64,000 bases of DNA from Bacteroidia bacterium (GCA_009929375.1 SAAO01000011.1:1-64000), one strand, 5' to 3'; shown: positions 1-9,524, counted from the first letter of the stretch. Numbers and translations: made by a program. Notes: a model not told the origin generated them from the letters alone.

Positions 1-129
1 TTGTTTCCAATAATGCTGTGTACTCTTACAGTGTGGACAAACAACACCTTGTTGGTCACGATACGCTTTAAATTGGATTCGACAACTTGCTTCGTCTGGG
101 TATTGCGCAACAAAATTTAGTAAATTCAT
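1..129 (-). CDS. IS1595-family transposase, N-terminal fragment (continues beyond window)
   Basis: The reverse strand from the ATG at 129 reads 43 codons without a stop to the window edge. The product begins MNLLNFVAQYPDEASC and continues to a CPHC zinc-ribbon half followed by a Tyr-Trp pair. This arrangement (short leader, an 'F...YPDE..C' segment, then CPxC) is the zinc-ribbon start of IS1595-type DDE transposases (zn-ribbon plus ISXO2-like catalytic domain, from family knowledge). The catalytic domain would lie left of position 1. The gene sits directly downstream of a protease gene that ends abruptly, as expected for an element inserted there. The family call rests on only 43 residues. 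Confidence 0.72.
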   Translation of the reverse strand, partial: MNLLNFVAQYPDEASCRIQFKAYRDQQGVVCPHCKSTQHYWKQ

Positions 130-190
130 GCCTTTTCTGATTTGTTTTTACAAAAATAATCAAATTAGGCGAAATAACGGATAATCATTT
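1..190 (-). mobile_element. Right-hand end of an IS1595-like insertion sequence
   Basis: The element end must lie between the transposase start codon (129) and the last plausible native protease codon (about 190-196). That leaves a leader of about 55-65 bp, AT-rich, containing AACGGATAATCATTTT near the junction. The exact terminal inverted repeat and target duplication cannot be fixed because the other end is outside the window. Confidence 0.6.
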
Positions 191-1501
191 TCTTTTATTA
201 TCAACAGCCCCAACAGTCAGTACTTTTGGTGAGTCAGCTGGAGTTCCTACCCATCTACTCTCATTTCCCGCACAGCAAACAATCAATATGCCTTTGTCTG
301 CTGCAATATTAGCACCTCGCGTAGCAATTTGAGTATTGCCATCCATATCTTCGAAACTATATCTATAAGAAGATAAATCTGAATATGTATAGTACAACGA
401 AGTATTTATTATATCAATACCCAAACTGTCGGCATACTCAGCTGCAGCAACCCAATAATCCTGCTCGACAGGAAATTCCGAGTTAATATCTTCGGATCTT
501 AGTAACAAATAATTTGCTTCAGGAGCAGTTCCAACGTAAACACCGGGGATATTGACAGCCATACAAGAGGTTACCCAAACTCCATGAACATCGACTCCGT
601 ATGGGTCTGCATCATCGAAAATAAATGATTTTGCACCTATAAATTTCGAGTTAGCAAACTTTTTATTTGTGGTTATATCTGCAAATGCAGCATCAATTAC
701 AGCAATGTCAATTCCTGCACCTTTATATCCTAATTCGTGGAGATATTGTCCATTATTCAGATTGATATTATCGAAAGCATCTCCGTAAACACTATCTGTC
801 AGATTTTTACCGGTATTTGAGTCTGCAACTTTTGTGGTTTTACTAAAACTTACCGGCTTATTTGTTTTCCAAACCATAAGCACTTTTTCAACAAAAGGCA
901 ACTGCTCAAGCTTATCTATCAAAAAATAATCGGAACATTTAATTGTTACGGTTTTAAGCCATTTGCTTTTGGTCACAAAAACAGCACCTGTTTTTTCGAT
1001 TTCCTTAATATAAATATCAGAAATTGGCAGGTCAGTCTCATTGACTAATATTTGCTGTTTTCTTCTTCTTTCAATAGCTTTGGCCGAAAGAAACTCCTCT
1101 GGTTTATCAATCGAAAAACGAGTTTGACCCTTATCTTTCAAAACCAATCTGAACATAAAATCATTATCATCAACAACAGTCACTTTACATTTTGCAAAAG
1201 CATCTCCACCTGCGACTGTTGCCACAATATAAGTAACCCCTTTATTTACTGCTGTTACAAATCCTTTTTCATTCACAGTGGCAATTCTCGGATTTTCGGT
1301 TGTCCAGATAACAGAATCATTATCTGCATTCAGAACTTTCGCAGTAAGTCTCCAGGATGTATAATATGCTACACGAATTTTAAGAGAATCGGGGATGATT
1401 GTAACTGATATTTTTTTATCTGCAACAATATCAGGATCTTTACAGTGGGTCAGAAAAGCGATACAGAACAGCAGTAACAGAGCAGAATAATTTATTTTCA
1501 T
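185..1501 (-). pseudogene. Subtilisin-like (S8) lipoprotein protease, 3' end lost to IS insertion
   Basis: The product has 438 residues. The start at 1501 gives a lipoprotein signal ending in LTHC (Cys20), so the protein was probably exported and anchored. Residues about 31-110 resemble a bacterial Ig-like (BIG2) domain. The S8 domain follows, with catalytic Asp at about 270 (AVIDAAF), His at about 306 (DVHGV) and the oxyanion Asn at about 413 (CCAGNES). Translation then runs through TVGAVDN into Lys-Arg-Lys and a TGA. The catalytic Ser segment (GTSxAAP-like) and any C-terminal type IX sorting domain are missing. The cut lies beside the IS1595-like element, so insertion is the likely cause. 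The remaining product lacks a nucleophile and should be inactive as a protease. The promoter at 1539-1570 appears intact. Confidence 0.85.
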
Positions 1502-1538
1502 AATTCGTATTTTTGATTGCTTAGTTTAAAATTCGTGT

Positions 1539-1570
1539 CAAATATAATAATAGTTTTCACAATTAACAAA
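1539..1570 (-). promoter_or_regulatory. Bacteroidota-type promoter of the truncated protease gene
   Basis: On the reverse strand TTTG (1567-1570), 20 nt, then TATATTTG (1539-1546). This matches the -33 TTTG / -7 TAnnTTTG consensus exactly, about 38 nt upstream of the ATG at 1501. Confidence 0.75.
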
Positions 1571-1638
1571 AATCAATCAAAATAAATTAAGATAATTTCC
1601 TTAAGGTTTGTATTGGTTGATATAAAAATGATTCAGGT

Positions 1639-2235
1639 TCAATCAGACTTTTTCAATATTCCCTTCTCCACGCTTTCGTTGAGCAGGTTTTCGGCAAATT
1701 TCCAGAGTGTAGTCGAGCCTTGCGCGATCACTTTCTTTTTCTCAAAAACCTTGCTGTAGTCCACATCGAATTCCCTCCAGGTGCCGCCATTGTTGGAAGT
1801 GTTCTGAAGCAAAGGCTCTATTCGGTCCATGGCTTTCGCAAAACGTGCATCGGGAGTTTCGCCGGCTTCAAACTCCTGCCATATTTCGATCAACTCTTCA
1901 GCCTGTTCATCAGGTAAAAGTCCGAAAATGCGTTTGGCGGCTATCAGTTCGTTTTCGGTGTTGCTATGACTTTTTTGAGTGTCGTAAATAAAAGTATCAC
2001 CGGCATCGATTTCCACAATATCGTGTATCAGTACCATTTTAAGCACTTTGAGCACATCTACAGGCACATCCGAATGTTCGGCAAGCACAATGGTCATCAT
2101 AGCCAAATGCCAGCTGTGTTCCGCATCGTTTTCGGGTCGGTCGCTGTGAAATAGCTTTGTTTTACGCTGAATATACTTTATTTTGTCAATTTCCTTTATG
2201 AAATTTATTTGCTTCAGTAATTGATCAGGAGTCAT
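1639..2235 (-). CDS. HD-domain hydrolase (YfbR/HDDC2-like nucleotidase family)
   Basis: A 198-residue soluble protein. It carries the HD metal-binding residues: a His in the NDAEHSWHLA stretch (near residue 40), the HD pair in LIHDIVEIDAGD (near residue 71) and a distal Asp near residue 130 (AKAMDRIEPLL). This is the pattern of the HD_3/HDDC2 and YfbR 5'-deoxynucleotidase group, which hydrolyses nucleoside monophosphates. Substrate here is inferred from family only. It stands alone between the broken protease and glgP. A TATCTTTG -7 box (2248-2255, minus) lies so close to the ATG at 2235 that the leader would be only about 6 nt, which supports this start. Confidence 0.8.
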   Translation of the reverse strand: MTPDQLLKQINFIKEIDKIKYIQRKTKLFHSDRPENDAEHSWHLAMMTIVLAEHSDVPVDVLKVLKMVLIHDIVEIDAGDTFIYDTQKSHSNTENELIAAKRIFGLLPDEQAEELIEIWQEFEAGETPDARFAKAMDRIEPLLQNTSNNGGTWREFDVDYSKVFEKKKVIAQGSTTLWKFAENLLNESVEKGILKKSD

Positions 2236-2302
2236 AATTTTTTTTTACAAAGATATAAAAAACAGTTATCTGTTTATTCCGTGTGTCAACAAATAAAAAC
2301 AA

Positions 2303-2336
2303 ACAACCCTCCCGAACCGGAGTCCGAAAGGGTTGT
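2303..2336 (-). terminator. Rho-independent terminator of glgP
   Basis: ACAACCCT (2303-2310) pairs with AGGGTTGT (2329-2336), with inner CCG/CGG pairing. On the reverse strand the hairpin is followed by a T-rich tail (TTTGTTTTTATTTG). Confidence 0.75.
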
Positions 2337-2362
2337 AAGTGAAATATTCATCATCGTTATTC

Positions 2363-4927
2363 TCAGAACCAACGTACGAAGCAGAAATCCTGACGGTGTG
2401 GCAGGTCTTCGTTTTTAGGGAACATACGGAAAGCATATTTGAATGTACCTGCACGGTTCATGTTGTAAGCCATGCTGAAATACAAACGGGTGCCATCAGT
2501 TTTTACAAGTTTGAGTTCTTCCACATCGTAGAGCGAATCCTTGTTCGAAGCATCGAGTTTGGTAACCACCAACTCCACTCCCACGCCTTTGTAAGCTGCA
2601 TCTTTTACATCCACAACCACATTCAGCGTATAATCTTCGCCTACCTGAGGGTGGTGTAACAGCGTGTCGGGAATTTCAACCTGTTGAATTTCAATTTGCT
2701 CCCAACCTTCAGCCATAGTAGATTTCCAGTTTGCAATTTCGCGGGCTTTGGCAAAGTTGCCTTCGCGCAACATGCCTGAACGTGAAGCCAGTTTCAGGTA
2801 GAATTTTTCGATATAATCGTCGAGCATACGTTTGGTTGTAAAGCGCGGCGTAATCTGAGCAATAGAGTTTTTGATATACTGAATCCACTCAGGCGAGAAT
2901 CCTTTTGTATTTTTTGCAAAGTACAATGGAATAATCTCGTTTTCGAGCATACTATAGATTGTAGCAGCATCCAACTGATCCTGATGTTCCTGATTTTCGT
3001 AAGTTTTTTTCTCGGTCAACGCCCAACCGGCGCCTTTTACATAACCTTCGAGCCACCAACCATCGAGTACCGAGAAGTTCAGTACGCCATTCATTTGGGC
3101 TTTTTCGCCTGATGTTCCCGAAGCTTCGAGCGGACGTGTAGGCGTATTCAACCATATATCCACACCTGAGATAAGACGTTTGGCCAAACGCATGTCGTAG
3201 TTTTCGAGGAAAATTACTTTTCCGAGGAACTGAGGCATACGCGAAATTTCGACAATGCGTTTGATAAGTCCCTGACCACCACCATCGGCAGGGTGAGCTT
3301 TACCTGTAAAGAGGAACTGAACAGGACGCGCAGGATCGTTTACAATACGCTCAAGACGTTCGAGGTCGGTAAACAGCAGGTGAGCACGTTTATAAGTCGC
3401 AAAACGACGACCGAAACCAATAATCAGCGCATTCGGATTGATCGATTCGAGAATAGACACAATACGCGAAGGATCGCCCTGATTTTTCAGCCAGTTTTCG
3501 CTAAATTGCTGACGGATAAATTCAACCAGACGGTTTTTCATGCGTGTGCGTGTATTCCATATTTCCTGATCAGGAATTTCGTACACCTTGCTCCATATTT
3601 TCATGTTCGACTGATCGGCATAAAATTCAGAGCTGAAATATTTTTCGTACACAGCTTTCCATTCCGAAGCAGTCCAGGTTGGAAGGTGTACACCATTGGT
3701 TACATAATTTACATGGAGTTCCTGTGGAAAATAGCCTTTCCAGATAGGATTAAACATTTCCTGCGATACTTTTCCGTGCAACCAGCTTACGCCGTTTACT
3801 TCCTGACAGGTATTGCAGGCAAAAGTACTCATGCTGAATTTCTCTTCGTGATCGCCCGGATGCTCGCGCCCCATGTCGATAAACTCATCCCAGCTGAGTT
3901 GCAGTTTAGCAGGATAATCGCTCATATATTTACCAAAAAGGTCTTCGGTAAAGCTATCGTGACCAGCAGGCACAGGCGTGTGTACTGTATAAAGCGACGA
4001 AGCACGAACCACTTCGAGCGCTTCGGCAAAAGTAAGTCCCTGTCCGGCAATCAGATCAACCAAACGTTGTACATTGATCAGTGCGGCATGGCCTTCGTTG
4101 CAATGATAAACCTGCTTTTCGATACCCAGTTTTTTCAGAGCCAGAATACCACCAATACCAAGCATAATTTCCTGCTTCATACGGTTTTCCCAGTCGCCAC
4201 CATAAAGCTGATGGGTAATAGGGCGGTCGAATTCACTGTTCATATCGTTGTCGGTATCGAGCAGATAAAGCGAAATGCGACCCACCGAAACTTTCCAGAG
4301 ATAAGCATATACATAACGTCCGGGATAAGGTACTTCCACCACTACCGGATTGTCGTTTTCGTCCATTACCTGTTTAATAGGCAATGCGTTGAAGTTTTGA
4401 GCTTCGTACACAGGTACCTGCTGTCCGTCGATAGAAAGCGACTGAGTAAAATAGCCATAACGATACAGGAAGCCTACGGCAGTCATATTAATAGCGCAAT
4501 CGCTGGCTTCTTTCAGATAATCACCCGCCAATACACCTAAACCACCGGAATAGATTTTAAGCACCTCGGTCAGACCGTATTCCATGCTGAAATAAGCCAC
4601 TGAAGGCCGATCGGCACGAAGCGGAGTGTTGATATATTCTTTAAAACGGTCGTAAATACCGTTTAATTTTTTCACAAAGTCTTTGTCGTTTCCAAGAGCC
4701 ACTAACTTTTCGTAGCTCAGTATATTCAGTAGCTGGATAGGATTTGAGTGAGCTTCTTTCCATGCTTCGGCATCAATAGTACGAAACATATTTTTGGCAT
4801 CGCTGTTCCACACCCACCAAATGTTCTGTGCAATTTCTTCGAGTTTGCTGAGACTTTCAGGAAGATTCGACTTCACATTCATCTCTTTCCAGCTCGGTTC
4901 GTTTACGTTATTCACTTTAATTTTCAT
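2363..4927 (-). CDS. glgP: Alpha-glucan (glycogen/maltodextrin) phosphorylase, GT35
   Basis: 854 residues. It cleaves alpha-1,4-glucan with phosphate to give glucose 1-phosphate, using pyridoxal phosphate. The N-terminal ~120 residues match the DUF3417 extension of the short bacterial/archaeal phosphorylase type ([10 protein letters not shown]). The core follows ([32 protein letters not shown]). The PLP-lysine region [14 protein letters not shown] lies around residue 605. It is the second gene after the glycogen synthase on the same strand, separated by 534 bp, so synthesis and mobilisation of storage glucan are encoded together. malQ lies 32 kb away. Function is confident; whether the two genes are co-transcribed is not established, because of the long repeat-bearing gap. 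Confidence 0.93.
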   Translation of the reverse strand: MKIKVNNVNEPSWKEMNVKSNLPESLSKLEEIAQNIWWVWNSDAKNMFRTIDAEAWKEAHSNPIQLLNILSYEKLVALGNDKDFVKKLNGIYDRFKEYINTPLRADRPSVAYFSMEYGLTEVLKIYSGGLGVLAGDYLKEASDCAINMTAVGFLYRYGYFTQSLSIDGQQVPVYEAQNFNALPIKQVMDENDNPVVVEVPYPGRYVYAYLWKVSVGRISLYLLDTDNDMNSEFDRPITHQLYGGDWENRMKQEIMLGIGGILALKKLGIEKQVYHCNEGHAALINVQRLVDLIAGQGLTFAEALEVVRASSLYTVHTPVPAGHDSFTEDLFGKYMSDYPAKLQLSWDEFIDMGREHPGDHEEKFSMSTFACNTCQEVNGVSWLHGKVSQEMFNPIWKGYFPQELHVNYVTNGVHLPTWTASEWKAVYEKYFSSEFYADQSNMKIWSKVYEIPDQEIWNTRTRMKNRLVEFIRQQFSENWLKNQGDPSRIVSILESINPNALIIGFGRRFATYKRAHLLFTDLERLERIVNDPARPVQFLFTGKAHPADGGGQGLIKRIVEISRMPQFLGKVIFLENYDMRLAKRLISGVDIWLNTPTRPLEASGTSGEKAQMNGVLNFSVLDGWWLEGYVKGAGWALTEKKTYENQEHQDQLDAATIYSMLENEIIPLYFAKNTKGFSPEWIQYIKNSIAQITPRFTTKRMLDDYIEKFYLKLASRSGMLREGNFAKAREIANWKSTMAEGWEQIEIQQVEIPDTLLHHPQVGEDYTLNVVVDVKDAAYKGVGVELVVTKLDASNKDSLYDVEELKLVKTDGTRLYFSMAYNMNRAGTFKYAFRMFPKNEDLPHRQDFCFVRWF

Positions 4928-4982
4928 ACGATAAAAATTTGTTTTTAAATTATCGTGCAGCTTTTCGCTTATTGAGCGAAAA
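4928..4982 (-). promoter_or_regulatory. Two hairpins immediately upstream of the glgP start
   Basis: On the reverse strand, TTTTCGCT (4975-4982) pairs perfectly with AGCGAAAA (4962-4969) around a 5-nt loop. A second imperfect stem (ACGATAATTT with AAATTTTTATCGT, about 4928-4956) ends directly at the ATG at 4927. The stems are visible in sequence; a role in translation control is inference. Confidence 0.4.
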
Positions 4983-5120
4983 ATATTTTTCCCGGAAGAA
5001 TATACAGTAAAAATCAGGTATATTATTGTGGAAAAAACTTACACTGCCACCACATTATATTTCAAAAAAACTAATACTCAATTATCAATTCTTACAGGGG
5101 CAATTTCAAAAAAATATTTT

Positions 5121-5145
5121 TTGCCCCAAGCCCCTGAAGGGGATG
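5121..5145. repeat. Dispersed palindromic repeat (CCCCTGAAGGGG type)
   Basis: GCCCCAAGCCCCTGAAGGGGATG contains the palindrome CCCC-tgaa-GGGG (5131-5142). A related copy occurs at 28042-28068. It lies in the 534-bp gap between glycogen synthase and glgP. The rest of that gap is AT-rich, with a possible TATTTTTG -7 box for glgP at 5252-5259 (minus). Confidence 0.6.
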
Positions 5146-5333
5146 TACAACACTGTCGTCTCTGAAAATTTCTATATAAAAAATTCTAATCTTTCAAAGT
5201 AGAACTGGTATGTTGAGAAAATGACGGACTTACCCTCATTATTTCCGCATGCAAAAATAGCACAAATGCTATTAATGGCGGATTTTTTTCGCTTTTATAG
5301 CCTCAAATCCATTTCAAACGTTTGCGTTCTGAG

Positions 5334-5487
5334 GAATTGAGAATTGAGAATGTAGAATTGAAAATTGGTTAATCAGTTAATTAGGTGATTGGTTGATTGG
5401 TTTTTGATAATAAAATATCCACCACCACTAAACCTATACATTATCAACTGTCAATTATCAACTATGCATTATCAACTGTCAATTGTC
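5334..5487. repeat. AT-rich dispersed repeat cluster overlapping the glycogen synthase 3' end
   Basis: 5334-5400 consists of GAATTGA / GGTTGATTGG-like short repeats, similar to the reverse-complement tract at 60028-60065. The 17-mer ATTATCAACTGTCAATT occurs perfectly twice (5440-5456 and 5468-5484). The second copy is read as the last codons of the glycogen synthase gene, whose stop is at 5462-5464. Related TTGACAATTGAC units occur inside the riboswitch at 36969-37103. Confidence 0.75.
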
Positions 5488-7126
5488 TTGCTTCCTTATT
5501 CCTCAACGCAATATCATACGCTTCGTCGTAATATTTTATAAAGTGCTTCCAGAGCGCTTTCGAGGCCACTTCGGAAGCTTTGTTACGAATAAGTTCTATT
5601 TCATCAACGCTTGCGTTCAACAAATCGTTCATCATGGCAGCAATTTGCAGCGCCACCTCATATCCATTGTAGTCCGAACGGGCAATTACTCCCACTCCTT
5701 CGCGCACATGTTGAGGCATTTTCGACACCCATTGTCCGAAACCTGAAAGTCCTGTTGTAATGGTAGGTACTGCGAATGCCACACTTTCGAGCGGAGTATA
5801 GCCCCATGGTTCGTAGTACGAAGGAAAAACGGTAAGGTCGAGCCCGATAAGCAAATCGTAATAGCTTTTATTAAAAATACCATCAGCTCCATTCAGATAC
5901 GAAGGCACAAAAATGACTTTTACACGTTCGTTTTCCTGATTGAACATGTGAAACCAGTTGAGTGCGCCCATTACAGGGTCGTTGTAATATTCGTGCAGTT
6001 CGTGTGTGGTAGTACGGTTGTAAGTGTAGAATTTTGCATCAGGTTTTTGCAGGGCCTGCTGCAAATCGACACGCGGACCTTTCACCCAGGCCGGAACCAT
6101 GATAAAAGCCACTACCTGACGGGTTGTATCCTGATGATCGTATAAATGTTTGAGTGCTTCTATAAAAGTATCGATACCTTTGTTTTTATATTCGTATCGA
6201 CCAGCCGTTCCCACAAAGAAAGCATCGTCCTCAAGTTTGTAGCCAAGCAGAGTTTCGGCCACTTTGCGAAGGGCTGATTTTGCTTCGTTTCGCTTAGCTG
6301 TAAACGCTTTTCCTTTGGGCACAAAATCGTTTTCGAATCCATTGGGCGTCACCACATCGGGCACACGTTCGAGCAATTGCGTACATTCATCGGCCGTAAT
6401 ATCGCTTACGGTTGTAAAACAGTCCACAATGTGCGTTCCGGCCTTTTCGGTGCTGTGTTTCGAGACCATATTCAGCTCGTAAGCCATTTGGTCGCCGTTA
6501 TATTCGTTGAGATAATCGTAAAGCGGTTTGTGATTTCCTGCAATGGAACGCCCTATGGATGTGGCATGTGTGGTAAAAACAGTAGCCACAGCGGGCAAAT
6601 GTTCTTTGATATAAAATGCGCCAAAAGTAGTCATCCACTCGTTGAAATGCGCAATCACCTGATTATCGGCTGTCAGTCCTGCAAAGCGGTAAAAGCTTTC
6701 CATCACCATTCCGGTGGCATATCCAAACATCGACGATTCGTCGTAGTCGCCATAAGCCGGCATCGAATTTACCTTGTATAAATCCCACACATGACCGTAA
6801 ATCTCGTTCTTGCGAAGCATAAGCGACGAGAAATCAACCAGAATCGCAACCGGTTTTCCGGGAATATCCCAGCGGCCAGTGCGTACGGGCAAATGATATT
6901 CTTTGAGGGTAAATTCCTCAAAACCAGCAAAAAGCTTATTGTCGGCTATAAAAAGTGGATTTACTTTTCCGGCATGCACATCCGGACCAATGAAGAGGAG
7001 ATTGTCTTTGTATCTTTTTTGAAGTGTGGCGGCGCGGGTAGATAAAACCGTGTAAATGCCACCAACCATGTTGCAAACTTCCCAGCTTGTTTCAAATATA
7101 TATTCGGGAGAACGTTTTTCTGCCAT
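5462..7126 (-). CDS. Glycogen synthase, GT3 (eukaryotic-like) family
   Basis: 554 residues. It transfers glucose from a nucleotide sugar (UDP-glucose in the GT3 family) to growing glycogen. The start FETSWEVCNMVGGIYTVL is the GT3 donor-site opening (Gly-Gly-Ile) and differs from the KTGGL of GT5 bacterial GlgA. Later landmarks are HFNEWMTTFGAF, TTHATSIGRSIAG, GRYEYKNKGID and FPSYYEPWGYTPLES (the C-terminal nucleotide-sugar site). GT3 synthases are known from Bacteroides. The last seven residues (QLTVDNA) are encoded by a dispersed repeat, so the native C-terminus may have been replaced. A TAACTTTG -7 box lies at 7150-7157 (minus). It is transcribed toward glgP. Confidence 0.92.
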   Translation of the reverse strand: MAEKRSPEYIFETSWEVCNMVGGIYTVLSTRAATLQKRYKDNLLFIGPDVHAGKVNPLFIADNKLFAGFEEFTLKEYHLPVRTGRWDIPGKPVAILVDFSSLMLRKNEIYGHVWDLYKVNSMPAYGDYDESSMFGYATGMVMESFYRFAGLTADNQVIAHFNEWMTTFGAFYIKEHLPAVATVFTTHATSIGRSIAGNHKPLYDYLNEYNGDQMAYELNMVSKHSTEKAGTHIVDCFTTVSDITADECTQLLERVPDVVTPNGFENDFVPKGKAFTAKRNEAKSALRKVAETLLGYKLEDDAFFVGTAGRYEYKNKGIDTFIEALKHLYDHQDTTRQVVAFIMVPAWVKGPRVDLQQALQKPDAKFYTYNRTTTHELHEYYNDPVMGALNWFHMFNQENERVKVIFVPSYLNGADGIFNKSYYDLLIGLDLTVFPSYYEPWGYTPLESVAFAVPTITTGLSGFGQWVSKMPQHVREGVGVIARSDYNGYEVALQIAAMMNDLLNASVDEIELIRNKASEVASKALWKHFIKYYDEAYDIALRNKEARQLTVDNA

Positions 7127-7157
7127 TCATTACAAATTTAAAATTCCTGCAAAGTTA

Positions 7158-7390
7158 AACAATTAATTGTGTACTATATACATTTAACAGAATAAGTTAT
7201 AAACAATTTGGATAATAAAATAGCTTTGTAACTGAGGTTTCACTTTTAATATATCGACAATTATATTGCCCTTTAATTTACAATAGACGATAAACAGGGG
7301 AATCAGCATAAACTATCTTTTCGATTTGTTGTTTTATATGTGTATCTTTAGAAATATTAAATACTGCTGCAACAAAAGCTGCAAAAACGT
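7158..7390. other. Divergent intergenic region, no gene seen
   Basis: AT-rich spacer between the divergent promoters of the glycogen synthase gene (-7 box 7150-7157, minus) and the secreted protein at 7472. I see no ORF, RNA or strong hairpin. Confidence 0.5.
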
Positions 7391-7422
7391 ATTGCTTTTG
7401 TAATAATTATACATTATCTTTG
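7391..7422 (+). promoter_or_regulatory. Promoter of the secreted protein gene at 7472
   Basis: ATTG (7391-7394), 20 nt, then TATCTTTG (7415-7422). This is a good Bacteroidota -33/-7 pair about 50 nt upstream of the ATG. Confidence 0.65.
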
Positions 7423-7471
7423 TCGGTATTAACAAGTAAATTATAGTAATTCACAATTAAAATTATTCAAC

Positions 7472-8260
7472 ATGAAGAAAATTACCCTATTATTATCTTT
7501 TATTGCTTGTGTAGCGTTTACTCAAGCACAAACAAACCTGCTCCAAAACCCAAGTTTTGAAGAATGGGCTAGTGGAAAACCAACTGTATGGCTAGTTCCT
7601 GCTAACGCAGCACACGCCTCAGCCATTACTGTAACCGAAGAAACCACTTTGGTTAGCAATGGATCAAAAGCTTTCAAAGTTGTAACTGATGGATCACAAA
7701 ACCCTGGTTACCAACAGACAGTGGCCGTAACTCCTGGCAAAACTTACACCATCAATATTGATTATTATGTTGTAAGTGGTGATGGAACAGACGCACGTAT
7801 CTGGAGTAATTTTAAAAAAGGAGATGCTTTTATGACCGATACTGAACTTGGACAAGATCTACTTGGAAAACTTAAACTTGGTGGAACAGCCTATTTTGCA
7901 GATGAGAAAGGTGCATGGAAAACTTACAATGTAGATGTAGTTGCCCCTGCAGATGTAACTCATTTCGCCTTTGAATTCAGATCATACAAAAATTCAACTA
8001 CAATTTGGGACAATATGTTCTTTGGAGAAAAAACATCAGGTTTCAATAGCATTGACGCATTAAAATTCAAAGCTGTTGTTGTTGGAAGCGACCTGCAAAT
8101 TAAAAATGTAGCCAATGGCGCCACAGTAGAAATTTTCTCGGCATTGGGTAGCAAAGTGCAGACTTCGGTACTCGAAAACGGAAAAGTATCGGTTGACAAT
8201 TTGTCGAAAGGTATGTACATTGTACGCGTAGGTAAAAACACTCAAAAATTTATGCTTTAA
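7472..8260 (+). CDS. Secreted carbohydrate-binding-like protein with type A T9SS sorting domain
   Basis: 262 residues. The signal peptide MKKITLLLSFIACVAFTQAQ is followed by a jelly-roll-like module (residues about 22-190) starting NLLQNPSFEEW, typical of CBM4/9/22-like galactose-binding folds. A short linker precedes a C-terminal ~70-residue sorting domain (LQIKNVANGATVEIFSALG ... LSKGMYIVRV ... KFML), which directs export and surface attachment by the type IX system. No catalytic domain is visible, so it is probably a binding or structural surface protein. The module resembles those in the 893-residue protein at 24082. Ligand unknown. Confidence 0.82.
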   Translation: MKKITLLLSFIACVAFTQAQTNLLQNPSFEEWASGKPTVWLVPANAAHASAITVTEETTLVSNGSKAFKVVTDGSQNPGYQQTVAVTPGKTYTINIDYYVVSGDGTDARIWSNFKKGDAFMTDTELGQDLLGKLKLGGTAYFADEKGAWKTYNVDVVAPADVTHFAFEFRSYKNSTTIWDNMFFGEKTSGFNSIDALKFKAVVVGSDLQIKNVANGATVEIFSALGSKVQTSVLENGKVSVDNLSKGMYIVRVGKNTQKFML

Positions 8261-8280
8261 TCAGCTTTAAATTAATAACA

Positions 8281-8316
8281 AAAAGCTCCGGACAAACATT
8301 TGTCCGGAGCTTTTTT
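8281..8316. terminator. Strong bidirectional terminator
   Basis: AAAAGCTCCGGACAAA (8281-8296) pairs perfectly with TTTGTCCGGAGCTTTT (8299-8314), followed by T's. It separates the secreted protein gene (+) from the convergent M48 gene (-). Confidence 0.92.
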
Positions 8317-8360
8317 ATTGTCCCTTTGTCTCCTCGTTTCCTTTTGTTTAATTGCCCCCA

Positions 8361-9428
8361 CTACTTCTTTAACTCCTGAAAAATTCTATCTAAATCATTG
8401 TTGGGAATAATACTATAATTCTCTGTTCCGATATAGTCTTCGATCATCAGTCGCCGGTGCGGGGTAAGCGGATGCGAACTCATAAACTCAGGAATCATCA
8501 GATCGTCGGTAGCCGATTCGAGTCGTTCAAACAAACGAAGCATTCCTTTGGGATTCAGGTGATTTCGGATAAGTAGTTGCGCAGCCTTTTCGTCCGCTTC
8601 ACGCTCGAAACGGCGCGAATACGACAGTGATTGCAGATTGTGAGCATTCTCGGTAATAATGGCCATAATTCCGTTCACATCGCTGAATATAAGCGAAATA
8701 AAGATATATCCTGCCAAATTACGCATAAGCATTTTCAATCCATGTCGCTCATTTACATGCACCGCCTCGTGTGCAAGTAAACCTGCCAGTTCGTCGAAAC
8801 TCTCCATGCGGTCGAGTAAACCTGTAAACACCACTATATTGCCATCGGGCAAGGCAAAAGCATTTACCTGCGACGATTGTACCACCATGAAATTGAGCGG
8901 TCTCGTATTTTCGAAATCAATTCCGGCAGCAAATTCATTCAACTTTTCAGATCTTTGTTCGTCAATATCATTTTTATATATGTAATCAGTGATAAAATCC
9001 TGACTGATATACTGATCGAACTCTTCCGGAATAAGGCTTACAGACTTTTCGGCCACGTAAGGCACCAGATAAATATAACCCAGCACAGCCAAAGCAACCA
9101 GGGCCAGAGTAGCTGACACATAGAATGCCAGCGATTTATGAAGCAATTTGTGATACCAACCCACATGACCCTTACGATCGAGTATTGTAAGTAATTCGCT
9201 GATAAAAACCTTATCGGAAATTTTGAGTAAAGCTGCCGGAAATTGCGGATGACGGATTTCGAGAATTTCATCATAATTCTCGAACCTGATTCGGCTTAAC
9301 TCCCACTCTATTTTCCCGTGTTGCGTTGTTTCAAAAGTAATTACGCCAAGCCTATCGTCGGTATGCGGGTAAACCTGATGGGCAACCGATGAAGTTCCAT
9401 CAAAATAAACAGCAGTACTTGTTTCCAT
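8361..9428 (-). CDS. M48-family membrane metalloprotease
   Basis: 355 residues. An N-terminal soluble part (1-100) is followed by a membrane segment (about 101-123) and a peptidase domain with HEAVH (220-224) as zinc site. RRFEREADEKAA (about 280-290) supplies the third ligand Glu. SSHPLTPHRR near the C-terminus is the usual M48 end motif. The family includes HtpX/Oma1-like quality-control peptidases. The N-terminal half before the membrane segment is a common arrangement in M48 proteins of this phylum but its function is unknown. It is the last gene before the shared terminator at 8281-8316. Confidence 0.88.
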   Translation of the reverse strand: METSTAVYFDGTSSVAHQVYPHTDDRLGVITFETTQHGKIEWELSRIRFENYDEILEIRHPQFPAALLKISDKVFISELLTILDRKGHVGWYHKLLHKSLAFYVSATLALVALAVLGYIYLVPYVAEKSVSLIPEEFDQYISQDFITDYIYKNDIDEQRSEKLNEFAAGIDFENTRPLNFMVVQSSQVNAFALPDGNIVVFTGLLDRMESFDELAGLLAHEAVHVNERHGLKMLMRNLAGYIFISLIFSDVNGIMAIITENAHNLQSLSYSRRFEREADEKAAQLLIRNHLNPKGMLRLFERLESATDDLMIPEFMSSHPLTPHRRLMIEDYIGTENYSIIPNNDLDRIFQELKK

Positions 9429-9443
9429 TAAATTTTGAAAAAA

Positions 9444-9486
9444 GAAACACGGATAAAAGATTTTAAAATCGTTTCAACCGTGTTTC
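9444..9486 (-). terminator. Terminator of the YjgN-like gene
   Basis: On the reverse strand GAAACACGG (9478-9486) pairs with CCGTGTTTC (9444-9452), with an inner GATTTTAAAATC palindrome, followed by TTTTTTC. It lies just upstream of the M48 start, so the two genes are probably separate units. Confidence 0.7.
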
Positions 9487-9524
9487 CGGATTTATACAAT
9501 TATATTTCTTCGCTTCGCTCTTAA

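Noticed and set aside
2236-2362. Small ORFs between the HD hydrolase and glgP
   Set aside because: They overlap the glgP terminator and the HD-gene promoter, with no sensible product.
3293-4540. A 415-codon ORF on the plus strand opposite glgP
   Set aside because: It lies wholly antisense to a clear phosphorylase gene; its length reflects codon bias of glgP.
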